The notes below the pieces were generated by a model. That model was not told where the DNA came from and made no database searches. It saw only the letters and a list, made by a program, of their open reading frames with translations. From contig OZ255847.1 in NCBI GenBank assembly GCA_965277855.1, positions 3,720,001 through 3,784,000 of the forward strand: 64,000 nucleotides of DNA. The letters run 5' to 3'. This document shows, piece by piece, positions 51,595 to 60,464 of this stretch. The first letter of the stretch is position 1. Each line of letters opens with the position of its first letter. This DNA is from Bog-105 sp965277855 (GTDB lineage: Bacteria > Acidobacteriota > Terriglobia > Bryobacterales > Bryobacteraceae). The position numbers and the translations under genes are program-made.

Positions 51595-54027
51595 ATGGCG
51601 ACAGTAGCTCAAAACGAAACGTATGACTCCACCAGCATTAAGGTGCTGGAAGGATTAGAGGCTGTGCGGCTGCGGCCGGCTATGTACATCGGCTCTACCG
51701 GGGAGATGGGTTTGCATCACCTGGTGTACGAAGTCGTCGACAACTCCGTCGATGAGGCACTGGCTGGCTACTGCACCGACATCAGCGTCACGATTCATAT
51801 CGATAATTCATTGACGGTAGTCGACAACGGTCGCGGTATTCCGGTAGATATGCACGCCGAAGAAGGCGTCTCGGCGGCGCAGGTAGTCTTGACGAAGCTA
51901 CACGCCGGGGGAAAGTTCGATGCAAACACCTACAAGGTTTCAGGCGGGTTGCATGGCGTGGGCGTGAGCTGCGTCAATGCGCTGTCGGAGACACTGCACC
52001 TTGAAGTCTGGCGCAACAAAGCCACCTGGGAGCAGGATTACGAGCGCGGCATTCCCAAAAGCCCGCTAGTGCAAACGGGCAAATCCAACAAGACGGGCAC
52101 CAAGATCACCTTCAAGGCCGATAGCACCATCATGGATGCCACGGAGTTTAACTTTGACACCTTGGCCGTACGGCTGCGTCAGCTGGCCTTTCTAAACAAG
52201 GGTCTGAAAATTGTTCTCACCGACGAGCGTGCGGAAAATATTCGTTCGGAAGAGTTCTTTTATAGCGGCGGAATCGCGGAATTTATCAAGCACTTGAATC
52301 GCGGCAAGGCGGTGCTGCATGAGAAACCCGTTTACTTCGAAGGCGAGCGCGAACTGCCGAACGGCGGCAAAATCGCTATCGAAATCGCTTTGCAGTACAA
52401 CGATACCTACTCCGAGATAATTTTTAGCTTTGCCAACAACATCAACACGGTGGATGGCGGCACACATCTGAGCGGATTTCGCAGCGCGCTCACGCGCAGC
52501 ATCAATGCAGCGGCGCAATCTTCAGGCTTGATCAAAGACGCGAAAGACAACTTGACCGGCGACGACGTGCGCGAAGGTCTCACGGCGGTGGTGAGCGTGA
52601 AACTGCCGCAGCCGCAGTTTGAAGGGCAGACGAAAGGCAAACTGAATTCCGATATTCAGGGCTTTGTCGTGCAGGTGGTAAACGAGAGCCTGGGCGAGTT
52701 TTTCGACAAGAATCCGGCCGTTACAAAAAAGATCATCAGCAAGGCGATCGATGCGGCGCGGGCGCGTGAAGCGGCGCGCAAGGCGCGTGATCTCACGCGT
52801 CGTAAGGGAGCGCTCGATTCGGGGGGCTTGCCGGGTAAGCTAGCCGATTGTCAGGAGCGGGATCCGGACCGCTGCGAACTGTTTCTGGTGGAGGGTGAAT
52901 CGGCCGGCGGCACCGCTAAATCGGGACGCGACCGCCGCTATCAGGCTATTCTGCCACTCAAGGGCAAGATTCTGAACGTGGAGAAGGCGCGCTACGACAA
53001 GATGCTGGGGCATGAAGAAATCCGGGCGATGATTACGGCGATCGGTACAGGCATCGGCAAAGGCGAAGACTTCGACATGGCGAAGCTGCGCTACGGCAAG
53101 ATCATCATCATGACCGACGCCGATGTGGATGGGTCGCATATTCGCACGCTGCTGCTGACGTTCTTCTTCCGTCACATGCAGGAGTTGATTACGCGCGGGA
53201 AAGTTTTCGTGGCGCAGCCCCCGCTTTACCGGATCAAAAAAGGCAAGAGCGAGAAGTACATTAAGGACGACAAAGAGTTCACGCGCGAGATTCTGCGGCG
53301 TGCGACTGAACATTTGACAGTGGAACTCGGCACCGTGCCCGAAGGAACTCCTCCGGCGGTGATCGAAGGCACGGAGTTGCGTAACTTCTTAATCGCTCTC
53401 GATGAGCTAGCTCAAATCGGGCAGCGCATGGAGCGGCGGGTGCGTGACGCGCGGGTGGTCGACGTATTTACCGATGTCTCGCTGCCGATCGACGTAAAAG
53501 CCGACCTGCAGAACGAGGAAAATGCCAAGGTGCTCGCCGACCGGCTGCGTGAGGCCAAACTCGAAGTCGTCATCGAACGCGAAGAGGAGCATTCGGCTTG
53601 GATGGTGGGCTACAAAGATCCAACAAATGCGATCCGCATGATCAACACCGAGTTTGTATCGTCACCGGAATTTCGGAGACTGCGGGCGATCGTGAAGCAG
53701 GTATCGCGCTGGAATACGCCGCCTTTCACTATCGTGAGGGACAGCCGCCGCGATACCGTCACCAACTGGCGTGAGTTGCTCAACACGGTGAAGACCGAAG
53801 GCATGCGCGAAGTCAACATCCAGCGCTACAAGGGGCTGGGCGAAATGAACGCCGAGCAACTGTGGTCTACCACCATGAACGCGGAAACACGAACGCTGCT
53901 GCAGGTGGATCTGAATGACTACGCGGAAACCGAGCCGATCTTTTCAACATTGATGGGTGAGGACGTCGAGAGCCGCCGCAAATTCATCGAGGAAAACGCC
54001 CTCGATGTACGAAACTTGGACGTTTAA
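51595..54027 (+). CDS. gyrB: DNA gyrase subunit B
   Basis: The ATPase subunit of gyrase introduces negative supercoils with GyrA. I place the start at the ATG at 51595 (MATVAQNETYDSTSIKVLEG), giving 810 residues. The GHKL ATPase motifs are EVVDNSVDEA, VDNGRGIPVD and GGLHGVGVSCVNA. The TOPRIM domain has LVEGESAGGTAKSGRDR and TDADVDGSHIRTLLL, and the C-terminal domain RYKGLGEMNAEQLW. GyrB rather than ParE is supported by position beside dnaA-dnaN. Confidence 0.95.
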   Translation: MATVAQNETYDSTSIKVLEGLEAVRLRPAMYIGSTGEMGLHHLVYEVVDNSVDEALAGYCTDISVTIHIDNSLTVVDNGRGIPVDMHAEEGVSAAQVVLTKLHAGGKFDANTYKVSGGLHGVGVSCVNALSETLHLEVWRNKATWEQDYERGIPKSPLVQTGKSNKTGTKITFKADSTIMDATEFNFDTLAVRLRQLAFLNKGLKIVLTDERAENIRSEEFFYSGGIAEFIKHLNRGKAVLHEKPVYFEGERELPNGGKIAIEIALQYNDTYSEIIFSFANNINTVDGGTHLSGFRSALTRSINAAAQSSGLIKDAKDNLTGDDVREGLTAVVSVKLPQPQFEGQTKGKLNSDIQGFVVQVVNESLGEFFDKNPAVTKKIISKAIDAARAREAARKARDLTRRKGALDSGGLPGKLADCQERDPDRCELFLVEGESAGGTAKSGRDRRYQAILPLKGKILNVEKARYDKMLGHEEIRAMITAIGTGIGKGEDFDMAKLRYGKIIIMTDADVDGSHIRTLLLTFFFRHMQELITRGKVFVAQPPLYRIKKGKSEKYIKDDKEFTREILRRATEHLTVELGTVPEGTPPAVIEGTELRNFLIALDELAQIGQRMERRVRDARVVDVFTDVSLPIDVKADLQNEENAKVLADRLREAKLEVVIEREEEHSAWMVGYKDPTNAIRMINTEFVSSPEFRRLRAIVKQVSRWNTPPFTIVRDSRRDTVTNWRELLNTVKTEGMREVNIQRYKGLGEMNAEQLWSTTMNAETRTLLQVDLNDYAETEPIFSTLMGEDVESRRKFIEENALDVRNLDV

Positions 54028-54075
54028 GCTGAAAAGCTGGATGTGCCGGCCACTGCCAGTCGCTGCCTTGCATCC

Positions 54076-55650
54076 ATGACAGAGCGCATGAGAATCGGAG
54101 TTTTTGGATGGGGTATCGTCGCCCCAAAATCGCCTGACATTGCCGCCTTCAAAAAAAACCTGGCTTCTTCCGAAACGTGGCTTTCTCCGTTTGACGGTTT
54201 TGGGCCGGATAACTTTCTGGTCGGGATGCCGGACTTCTGTTTCGATGTTTACCAGAAATTCATCGATGCGCGTTTTGCCCCGCGCTATTTCCAGAACCTG
54301 AAAGAAAAGATGGATTTGCCGACGCTCTATGCGATGGGTTCGTTCATTCAGGCGCTTGGACAAAATCCAGGGATAGAAGAAGAAATCAAGGCGCTCGGTT
54401 CGCAAGCGCATGTGTATGTGGGCACCGGCCTCGGCGCGATCGACACCACGTACCGGGCCAGTATCCGGCTTTATGAAGCGCAGAAGAAATGGGATTGCTT
54501 CTGGGCGAAACCGGAGCGTAATTCGGCGTTGCGGGAATACGCCTCGCAGCGCAAGAGCTCGCAGGACAGCGTCCCTGCGCTTCCGGAATCAGTGGATGAG
54601 GAAGACCGCTCCTCGGCCGAGCAGGCCTGGAACCAGTATTGGATGGCTCAGTCTCCGGAATTGCAGGAATACCTCGCTGAGCTGGCGGAGATTGATGGAT
54701 TGAGTATTGAGGGGTCGATCGAGGCGGGCAAGCTGAATGCCATCCGTGAGAAGGAAAAGCGCCGCATCAAGTTGCACGAGAAGTGGCGCGCGCCGGAACC
54801 GCCTTGGAAAGTCACGGCCAACCTGATCTGGAACATTCACAACACGCCGGCCGCGCAAATATCGATTTTAGGAAAGATTACCGGACCATCGTTTGCGCCT
54901 GTCGCAGCCTGTTCCACCTTCGGCGTGGCGCTGAGCCTGGCTATGCGCGCCATCCAAGCCGGTGACGCAAAGCTGGTGGTAGTCGGGGCGACCGATCCGC
55001 CGCCGCATCCGTTGACGGTTGGATCGTTTTACAGCGGACGAGTCTTATCGGCGGATCGCACCGTGTCGGTTCCGTTGACCCGCTTGCAGGGCACACACAT
55101 TGCCGGCGGCGCGGTGGTCTGGATCATTGGTGACATGGAGTATTTGAAGAGTAAAGGATTTAAGCCATTCGGGATGGAACCGCTGGCCGTAGGTGTCACT
55201 TCGGATGCGCACCATATCGTTACTCCCACCAGCGAAGGTCCGAAGGCCGCCATTTTGCAGGCGCTGGCAGATGCGCAGGTGACGCCCGATGAGATTGGCA
55301 CTTGGGATTTGCACGCAACCGCTACACCCGGTGACTATTCCGAAATGACCACGCTGCGCTCGGTGCTACCCTCCTCCGTCATGGTGACGGCCCGCAAAGG
55401 AACCTTCGGACATGGCATGAGCGCGGGAGGCGGCTGGGAGTTGACGGCGCAATATTTAGGCTACGAACAACACGAATTGTTTCCCACGCCGCTGGCGAGT
55501 AAAGAGCTGAACGAGGCGATTTCGAGCGTGCATGACCAGTTCGTGTTCAACACGGCCTGCGAATTTCCGGAGCAACTGGGCGGGAAGTTGTCGATGGGCA
55601 TCGGCGGAATCAATGCGTGCGTGATTTCGAAACCGCTTGAAGATTCTTGA
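54076..55650 (+). CDS. Beta-ketoacyl synthase-like protein with a charged insertion
   Basis: A condensing enzyme of the KAS fold, 524 residues from the chosen ATG. The catalytic triad is complete: Cys279 (VAACSTFGVA), His413 (DLHATATPGD) and His446 (GTFGHGMSAGG) with Lys441. The usual G-T-G-T after the first His reads ATAT. A Glu/Lys/Arg-rich stretch of about 100 residues (137-244) interrupts the normal N-terminal half. No acyl carrier protein or other polyketide gene is adjacent. The frame is also open to a GTG at 54043. Product unknown; it may extend a special fatty acid or secondary metabolite. Confidence 0.82.
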   Translation: MTERMRIGVFGWGIVAPKSPDIAAFKKNLASSETWLSPFDGFGPDNFLVGMPDFCFDVYQKFIDARFAPRYFQNLKEKMDLPTLYAMGSFIQALGQNPGIEEEIKALGSQAHVYVGTGLGAIDTTYRASIRLYEAQKKWDCFWAKPERNSALREYASQRKSSQDSVPALPESVDEEDRSSAEQAWNQYWMAQSPELQEYLAELAEIDGLSIEGSIEAGKLNAIREKEKRRIKLHEKWRAPEPPWKVTANLIWNIHNTPAAQISILGKITGPSFAPVAACSTFGVALSLAMRAIQAGDAKLVVVGATDPPPHPLTVGSFYSGRVLSADRTVSVPLTRLQGTHIAGGAVVWIIGDMEYLKSKGFKPFGMEPLAVGVTSDAHHIVTPTSEGPKAAILQALADAQVTPDEIGTWDLHATATPGDYSEMTTLRSVLPSSVMVTARKGTFGHGMSAGGGWELTAQYLGYEQHELFPTPLASKELNEAISSVHDQFVFNTACEFPEQLGGKLSMGIGGINACVISKPLEDS

Positions 55651-55675
55651 TCGGCGAATTAAATGGCCGCCGATG

Positions 55676-55946
55676 AACCTCTGATGGCCTTCGGCCACCC
55701 TGGGGGATGAAACTGGTGTTGCACAGGATGGGGAACGGGGCGCTCACGCTTCCCGCTCAGATTCGGTGTTTCGTCGACTGATTTTCCGTCAGGCATGGTG
55801 TTTTCAGAACAACCTCTGATGGCCTTCGGCCACCCTGGGGGATGAAAACTGGTGTTGCACAGGATGGGGAACGGGGCGCCCACGCTTCCCGCTCAGATTC
55901 GGTGTTTCGTCGACAGATTTTCCGTCAGGCATGGTGTTTTCAGAAC
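55676..55946. repeat. Tandem duplication of a 135-base intergenic repeat (family 2)
   Basis: Two units, 55676-55810 and 55811-55946, differ by one inserted A and three substituted bases at about two sites. Each begins AACCTCTGATGGCC with a GGCC-TTC-GGCC hairpin and ends with TTTTCAGAAC. A partial copy of the first 40 bases is at 19672-19712. The units fill the gap between the ketosynthase gene and the convergent permease gene. Frames on both strands read through, but none looks like a real protein. Confidence 0.85.
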
Positions 55947-55992
55947 AACGCGGATAAAACTTTTTTCAATTCGACGTTTATCAAGGACCAAC

Positions 55993-58419
55993 TTACTCGT
56001 GTCGTAAAGCGGTCCAGGGGTCGATCCGTGAAGCGCGCCGCGCCGGAAAATAGGTAGCTGCGACGCAAATCACGAGCAGCAGTGCAACAGCTCCAAAGTA
56101 GATCCCCGGATCAAGCGCCGTCACCCCGAAAAATGCGCTTGCAGTCAGACGAGCGATGGCAAGACTGAGCAGGAATCCAAGGGCAGCGCCGAGCAACGCA
56201 GGCAACATACCTTGCCAGATGATCATGCGCAGTATTGCTGCGCGTGAGGCGCCAAGCGCCATGCGCACCCCGATTTCACTGATCCGTTGATTGACGGAAT
56301 GCGCAATCACCGTATAGATGCCGATCCCGGCGAGCGTGATGGCGAGTGCGGTAAAGGCGCCGATAATCCAGGTTTGCAAGCTGCGCCAGAGAAATTGGCG
56401 GCTGAGGATGTCGTTCATGCTGCGCGGCAGGAAGGTCGCGACAGAGCCATTCACTTTTGCAACGGCCGTCTGGATCGCGCGCGTGTAACTCACCGGATCT
56501 CCTTTCACGCGAACAACCAGTGCTAACCAGGGAACGCCGTTGTACGCGGCTGGGAAAAATATTTCCGGCTGCGCTCCCTGCTCCAAACCTACTTGCGGGA
56601 CGTTGGCCACCACTCCGATGATTTGCTCCAGCTGTGGCGAACTGACGGAAACAGAGATGCGTTTTCCTAGAGGGTTTCGTCCGGGCAGTAGTTTGTCAAC
56701 CAAGGCCTGATTCACGATGGCCACGTTGGCGCGTGCGCTCTGGTCCGTGAAATCACTACCGGCCAGCAGACGGATCTGCATGGTCTCGAAATAATGAGGC
56801 GTGACGGCAGTCCAAACTGCGTAGGGGCGGTCCGACATGCGCCGGGACCAAGGCTGTTGACCTTCGACCAGGACCCCGCCGCCACTGGCCGTACCGGTAA
56901 GCGGAAGGTCGGAGGTAATAGCAGCCGAGATCACACCGGGCAGCGAGCGAATGCGGTTGAGAATGCCGTGAGTCAGCGGATCCAGCTGGTCCGCGGCGGG
57001 TTGCCCGTTGCCGGCGGTCGGCGTCGAAACATACATGGTGAGCAGGTGTGGGGCCACGAAATCAGGATTGATTTCGGCCACTTTGATAAAGCTCTTCAAG
57101 AGAAGACCGGATTCGATCAGGAGCAGAGCAGCAAGTGCGGTTTCGAAAGCGACGAAAAGGCGGCGCAGGTTTTGATGGCGGCGCGAATCAGTGGTACGGC
57201 CCATACCTTGTTTGAGTGTTTCGTTTAAATTGAGCAAGCCGGCACGGAAGGCCGGTAAAAGCCCAAAGGCCACACCGGTACCTGCGCCGAGCAGCAGCGC
57301 AAAACCAAGAACGCGACTGTTGACTGCGATTTCGTTCATGCGGGGAATAGCCGTGAGCGGAAGCGTTTTGAAAATTCGCACAAGAGCAGTGGCCAGCGCG
57401 GCTCCAGCCAATGCGGCAGCGAGTGACAGCAGAAGGCTCTCGACGAGGACCTGACGAAACAGGCGGACGCGGCCGGCGCCTACCGCCACACGAACAGCCA
57501 GTTCACGCTGTCGGCTCCAAGTACGGAGCAGGCTTATGTTCGCCACGTTGCCGCAGGCGATCAGCAGAACGGTTGCAACCGCCCCGAAGAGCAGCCAGAG
57601 AGCGCGACGGATATCGCCTTGTGACGAAGCGACACCCTCGCCCGTAAGGGAGCTCTGCAGGCCGGCTACTCTGACGCCCACACCCTTGTTCTCGTTCGGA
57701 AATTGTTCGGCGGTTGCGGCGGCGAACGAATTTACTTCGCTGCCGGCTTGCTGAATGGATATGCCGGACGCCAGCCGGCCGAGCGCGGTATAGGCTCGCA
57801 TCCCACGTTGATTGCCGGGAGCATGGGGATCGAAGGTAAGTGGGAGCCAGATATCTTTGCGGCCAAGAGCGGTGAAGTTCTGAGGTAAAACGCCGATCAC
57901 CCGGTACGGCTTGTGATCTAACAGAAGTATCTTGCCGAGGACTGCACGCCCAGCAAAGTGGCTTTGCCAGTAAGACCAGCTGAGAATTGCCTCGCCGTCG
58001 CGACCCGGTTGGTTTTCCTCAGGCCGGAAGTTGCGGCCCATCAGAAGCTGCACTCCCAGCACGGGCAGCAAACTCGCTTCAGCACGTCCCAGCACCACTC
58101 GCTCGGGCGTACTTCCCCCCGTAAGCGTGGCTTGCGTTGTGATGAAGAGGGCGAGTTGCGAAAAGCTATGAAGATGTCGCTCCCAATCGAGGTAATCGGG
58201 CATGCTGACGTCGTTGTCGTTGCTGCGAAAATCCGTAGCGAAAATGCGGACCAGGCGGCTGCTGTCGGGAAAGGGGAGCGGCCGAAGAATAACCGTATCG
58301 ACCACGCTGAAGATAGCCGTGACGCCGCCGATCGCCAAGGCCAGGGCGAAGAAGCTGATGAGCGTGGTTCCAGGATTTTTTCGCGCCAGGCGTAAAGCAA
58401 ACCGGAAATCCTGCAGCAT
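55993..58419 (-). CDS. Duplicated FtsX/MacB-type permease (acidobacterial duplicated orphan permease)
   Basis: An 808-residue permease made of two copies of a MacB-like periplasmic domain plus an FtsX transmembrane unit. The N-terminal FRFALRLARKNPGTTLISFF and the first helices (ALALAIGGVTAIFSVVDTVI), the middle block LLLIACGNVANISLLRTWSR with RELAVRVAVGAG, and the last block SEIGVRMALGASRAAILRM show the duplication. This family, expanded in Acidobacteria, has no adjacent ATPase gene, as here. The substrate and energy source are unknown. It is divergent from the methyltransferase gene. Confidence 0.92.
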   Translation of the reverse strand: MLQDFRFALRLARKNPGTTLISFFALALAIGGVTAIFSVVDTVILRPLPFPDSSRLVRIFATDFRSNDNDVSMPDYLDWERHLHSFSQLALFITTQATLTGGSTPERVVLGRAEASLLPVLGVQLLMGRNFRPEENQPGRDGEAILSWSYWQSHFAGRAVLGKILLLDHKPYRVIGVLPQNFTALGRKDIWLPLTFDPHAPGNQRGMRAYTALGRLASGISIQQAGSEVNSFAAATAEQFPNENKGVGVRVAGLQSSLTGEGVASSQGDIRRALWLLFGAVATVLLIACGNVANISLLRTWSRQRELAVRVAVGAGRVRLFRQVLVESLLLSLAAALAGAALATALVRIFKTLPLTAIPRMNEIAVNSRVLGFALLLGAGTGVAFGLLPAFRAGLLNLNETLKQGMGRTTDSRRHQNLRRLFVAFETALAALLLIESGLLLKSFIKVAEINPDFVAPHLLTMYVSTPTAGNGQPAADQLDPLTHGILNRIRSLPGVISAAITSDLPLTGTASGGGVLVEGQQPWSRRMSDRPYAVWTAVTPHYFETMQIRLLAGSDFTDQSARANVAIVNQALVDKLLPGRNPLGKRISVSVSSPQLEQIIGVVANVPQVGLEQGAQPEIFFPAAYNGVPWLALVVRVKGDPVSYTRAIQTAVAKVNGSVATFLPRSMNDILSRQFLWRSLQTWIIGAFTALAITLAGIGIYTVIAHSVNQRISEIGVRMALGASRAAILRMIIWQGMLPALLGAALGFLLSLAIARLTASAFFGVTALDPGIYFGAVALLLVICVAATYFPARRASRIDPWTALRHE

Positions 58420-58464
58420 CTATGAAAGGATCGTCCCCGAGACTAAGTATTAAGAGGGTAACAG

Positions 58465-59634
58465 ATGGAAGCGATGCCGGTAGTGCGCGTGAATCGAAAG
58501 GCGGCGGATCGCGTCGACTCGGGACACCTGTGGATTTTTGCGAGCGACGTGGTGAGCCGGGGTGAAGCTGCGCCTGGGGATGTGGTGCGCGTGGTGGACG
58601 GAAAAGGCCAGAATCTCGGGACCGCGCATTACAGTTCTTCCTCCCAGATCACGCTGCGGATGCTGAGTTTGCGGGTAGAAGCGGTTGACCGGGAGTTTTT
58701 GCGGAATCGGCTGCGAGCAGCGGACGCGTACCGGAAACGCGTGGTGCAAGACTCGGACTCTTACCGGCTGGTGCACGCAGAAGGCGATTTATTGCCGGGG
58801 CTGATCGTAGACCGATATGGCGATTATCTGGTTTTACAACTGCTCGATCAGGGGATGGACCGGCTGGTTCAGGAAGTGACGGCGGCGCTGGTCGAGATCT
58901 TCGAGCCGAAGGGCATTGTGGCGCGGAACGATGTAGCGATCCGGACCAAGGAAGAGTTGCCGCTCGATATCTCCCTGCTGCATGGAGCGGTGCCGGAGCA
59001 GGTGGAGATCCGTATGAATGGATTGATGCTGGAAGCAGATCTGCTCAGAGGCCAGAAGACGGGCGTGTTTCTCGATCAGCGGGAGAATTATCTGGCAGCG
59101 CGGCGCTATGCGCGCGGGAGAGTGCTGGACTGTTTCACCGCGACGGGCGCATTTGCCTTGCATTTAGCTTCGCATTGTGAATCGGTGGAGGCGGTAGACA
59201 GTTCAGCGGCAGCACTCGATAGGCTGCGGGCGAACGCGGCAAAGAATGGCATCAATAATGTGACGGCCCACCAGGCGAATGTGCTCGAATATCTGCCGAG
59301 CCTGGTGAACGCACGACGCACGTATGACCTGGTCATCGTGGATCCGCCGGCGTTTACCAAATCGCGCGCGGCGCTCGACGGCGCGGCGCGCGGATATAAG
59401 GAGATTAATTTGCGGGCATTGCGCTTGCTTGCGACGAGTGGTGTTTTGGTGAGCTGCTCCTGTTCGCACCACATGAGCGAGGCGCATTTACTGGAAGTCA
59501 TCGCGGCGGCGGCGCTTGATTGCGGCAAACGGCTGCGAGTGCTGGAGCGAAGGACCCAAGCGCGCGATCACCCGATCTTGTTAACGGTGCCGGAAACGCA
59601 CTATTTGAAGTGTCTGATTTTCGAAGTAATTTAA
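58465..59634 (+). CDS. Class I rRNA methyltransferase, RlmI-like
   Basis: A SAM-dependent 23S rRNA cytosine-C5 methyltransferase of the RlmI (YccW) type, 389 residues. The N-terminal PUA domain begins VVRVNRKAADRVDSGHLWIF. The central domain contains QKTGVFLDQRENY. The Rossmann methyltransferase domain has the SAM loop VLDCFTATGAFALH and the catalytic VDPPAFTKSRAAL, with the later LVSCSCSHHM holding the nucleophile Cys region. The start sits 45 bases from the divergent permease gene. Confidence 0.9.
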   Translation: MEAMPVVRVNRKAADRVDSGHLWIFASDVVSRGEAAPGDVVRVVDGKGQNLGTAHYSSSSQITLRMLSLRVEAVDREFLRNRLRAADAYRKRVVQDSDSYRLVHAEGDLLPGLIVDRYGDYLVLQLLDQGMDRLVQEVTAALVEIFEPKGIVARNDVAIRTKEELPLDISLLHGAVPEQVEIRMNGLMLEADLLRGQKTGVFLDQRENYLAARRYARGRVLDCFTATGAFALHLASHCESVEAVDSSAAALDRLRANAAKNGINNVTAHQANVLEYLPSLVNARRTYDLVIVDPPAFTKSRAALDGAARGYKEINLRALRLLATSGVLVSCSCSHHMSEAHLLEVIAAAALDCGKRLRVLERRTQARDHPILLTVPETHYLKCLIFEVI

Positions 59635-59659
59635 AGAATGACTTTGCAAGGCGATTCAG

Positions 59660-60247
59660 TCATTGCAAACAGAACCGTGCTTCCGGTGCTGCCATCGGGG
59701 AAACTTCCTCATTGAAGCCGAAAGCCATCACGCTGGTGTAAAGACCATCTATCGGGGCGCGGTGAACGATTAACTGCTTACCTTGGATGTCGAACACCCA
59801 ATACTCGATGATTCCAGCCCGAGCGTACACTCTTGCCTTCACCTTTAGATCGAAGCGAACGGTCGAGTCAGAAATTTCAACGGCAAGCAAGACGTCCTCT
59901 GGTTGGGGATTCGAGGAATACTCTTCGGAAGGCCGTCTTAGTACTTTGAGATCCGGCTCCGGCTCGCTGGTCGTGTTATCTGTTGTTGCCACATCGGTGG
60001 GCGCCTCGGCTTCAACTCGTTCAGCACCGAAAATTCTGGCAAGCTGTTCATGAACTCGTTTCTGCCAGATGACGTGTGGTCTTTTCTTCCCCATGCGGTC
60101 GATAATGTCCCCTTCGATGAGCTCCCACTTCTCGGCATTAGGGATTCCCGCTTCTACAAGGGCATGCGCCTCCTCGCGTGTCCACACCTTGCGTGGAATT
60201 TCGACTTGAATATCAAGGAGATCCGCAACCGTCTGCATGTCCTTCAT
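59660..60247 (-). CDS. Uma2 family putative restriction endonuclease-fold protein
   Basis: A 195-residue protein of the PD-(D/E)XK nuclease fold. The active-site pattern is SEPEPDLKVL (Asp), LLAVEISDSTV (Glu) and FDLKVKARVYARAGIIEYWV (Lys). N-terminal YELIEGD-like sequence appears as KWELIEGDII. Uma2 genes are abundant in cyanobacteria and acidobacteria, usually stand alone and have no proven role. The gap of 217 bases to selB contains no gene. Confidence 0.88.
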   Translation of the reverse strand: MKDMQTVADLLDIQVEIPRKVWTREEAHALVEAGIPNAEKWELIEGDIIDRMGKKRPHVIWQKRVHEQLARIFGAERVEAEAPTDVATTDNTTSEPEPDLKVLRRPSEEYSSNPQPEDVLLAVEISDSTVRFDLKVKARVYARAGIIEYWVFDIQGKQLIVHRAPIDGLYTSVMAFGFNEEVSPMAAPEARFCLQ

Positions 60248-60464
60248 TGTATAGAGATTTTGTTATTGCACTGATGGAGAGCGGGGTGCGCGAGATGAAA
60301 GTGATAGGTTTTGGGGGAACGTAGGGGAATCGAGCAAATGCCCTGAGGTAGCCCACCGGTCGCTGACGCTCGCGGCTCAGTTACTGGATTTCCAAATCTC
60401 TCGTGCGATCCGCGCCAGGTAAATGCGCGGGGGATCTCGTTGAATCAAAGAAAATCGCAGCAAC

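Noticed and set aside
55676..55946. Possible hammerhead-type ribozyme in the repeat (CTGATG and GATGAAA segments)
   Set aside because: The core would need CTGATGA followed by a stem and GAAA. Here the base after CTGATG is G and the required second stem cannot form.
60248..60464. Possible tRNA-Sec or other gene between the Uma2 gene and selB
   Set aside because: No cloverleaf with a TCA anticodon is visible on either strand. A GC-rich stretch near 60350-60390 loosely resembles the second repeat family, but the match is too weak to call.
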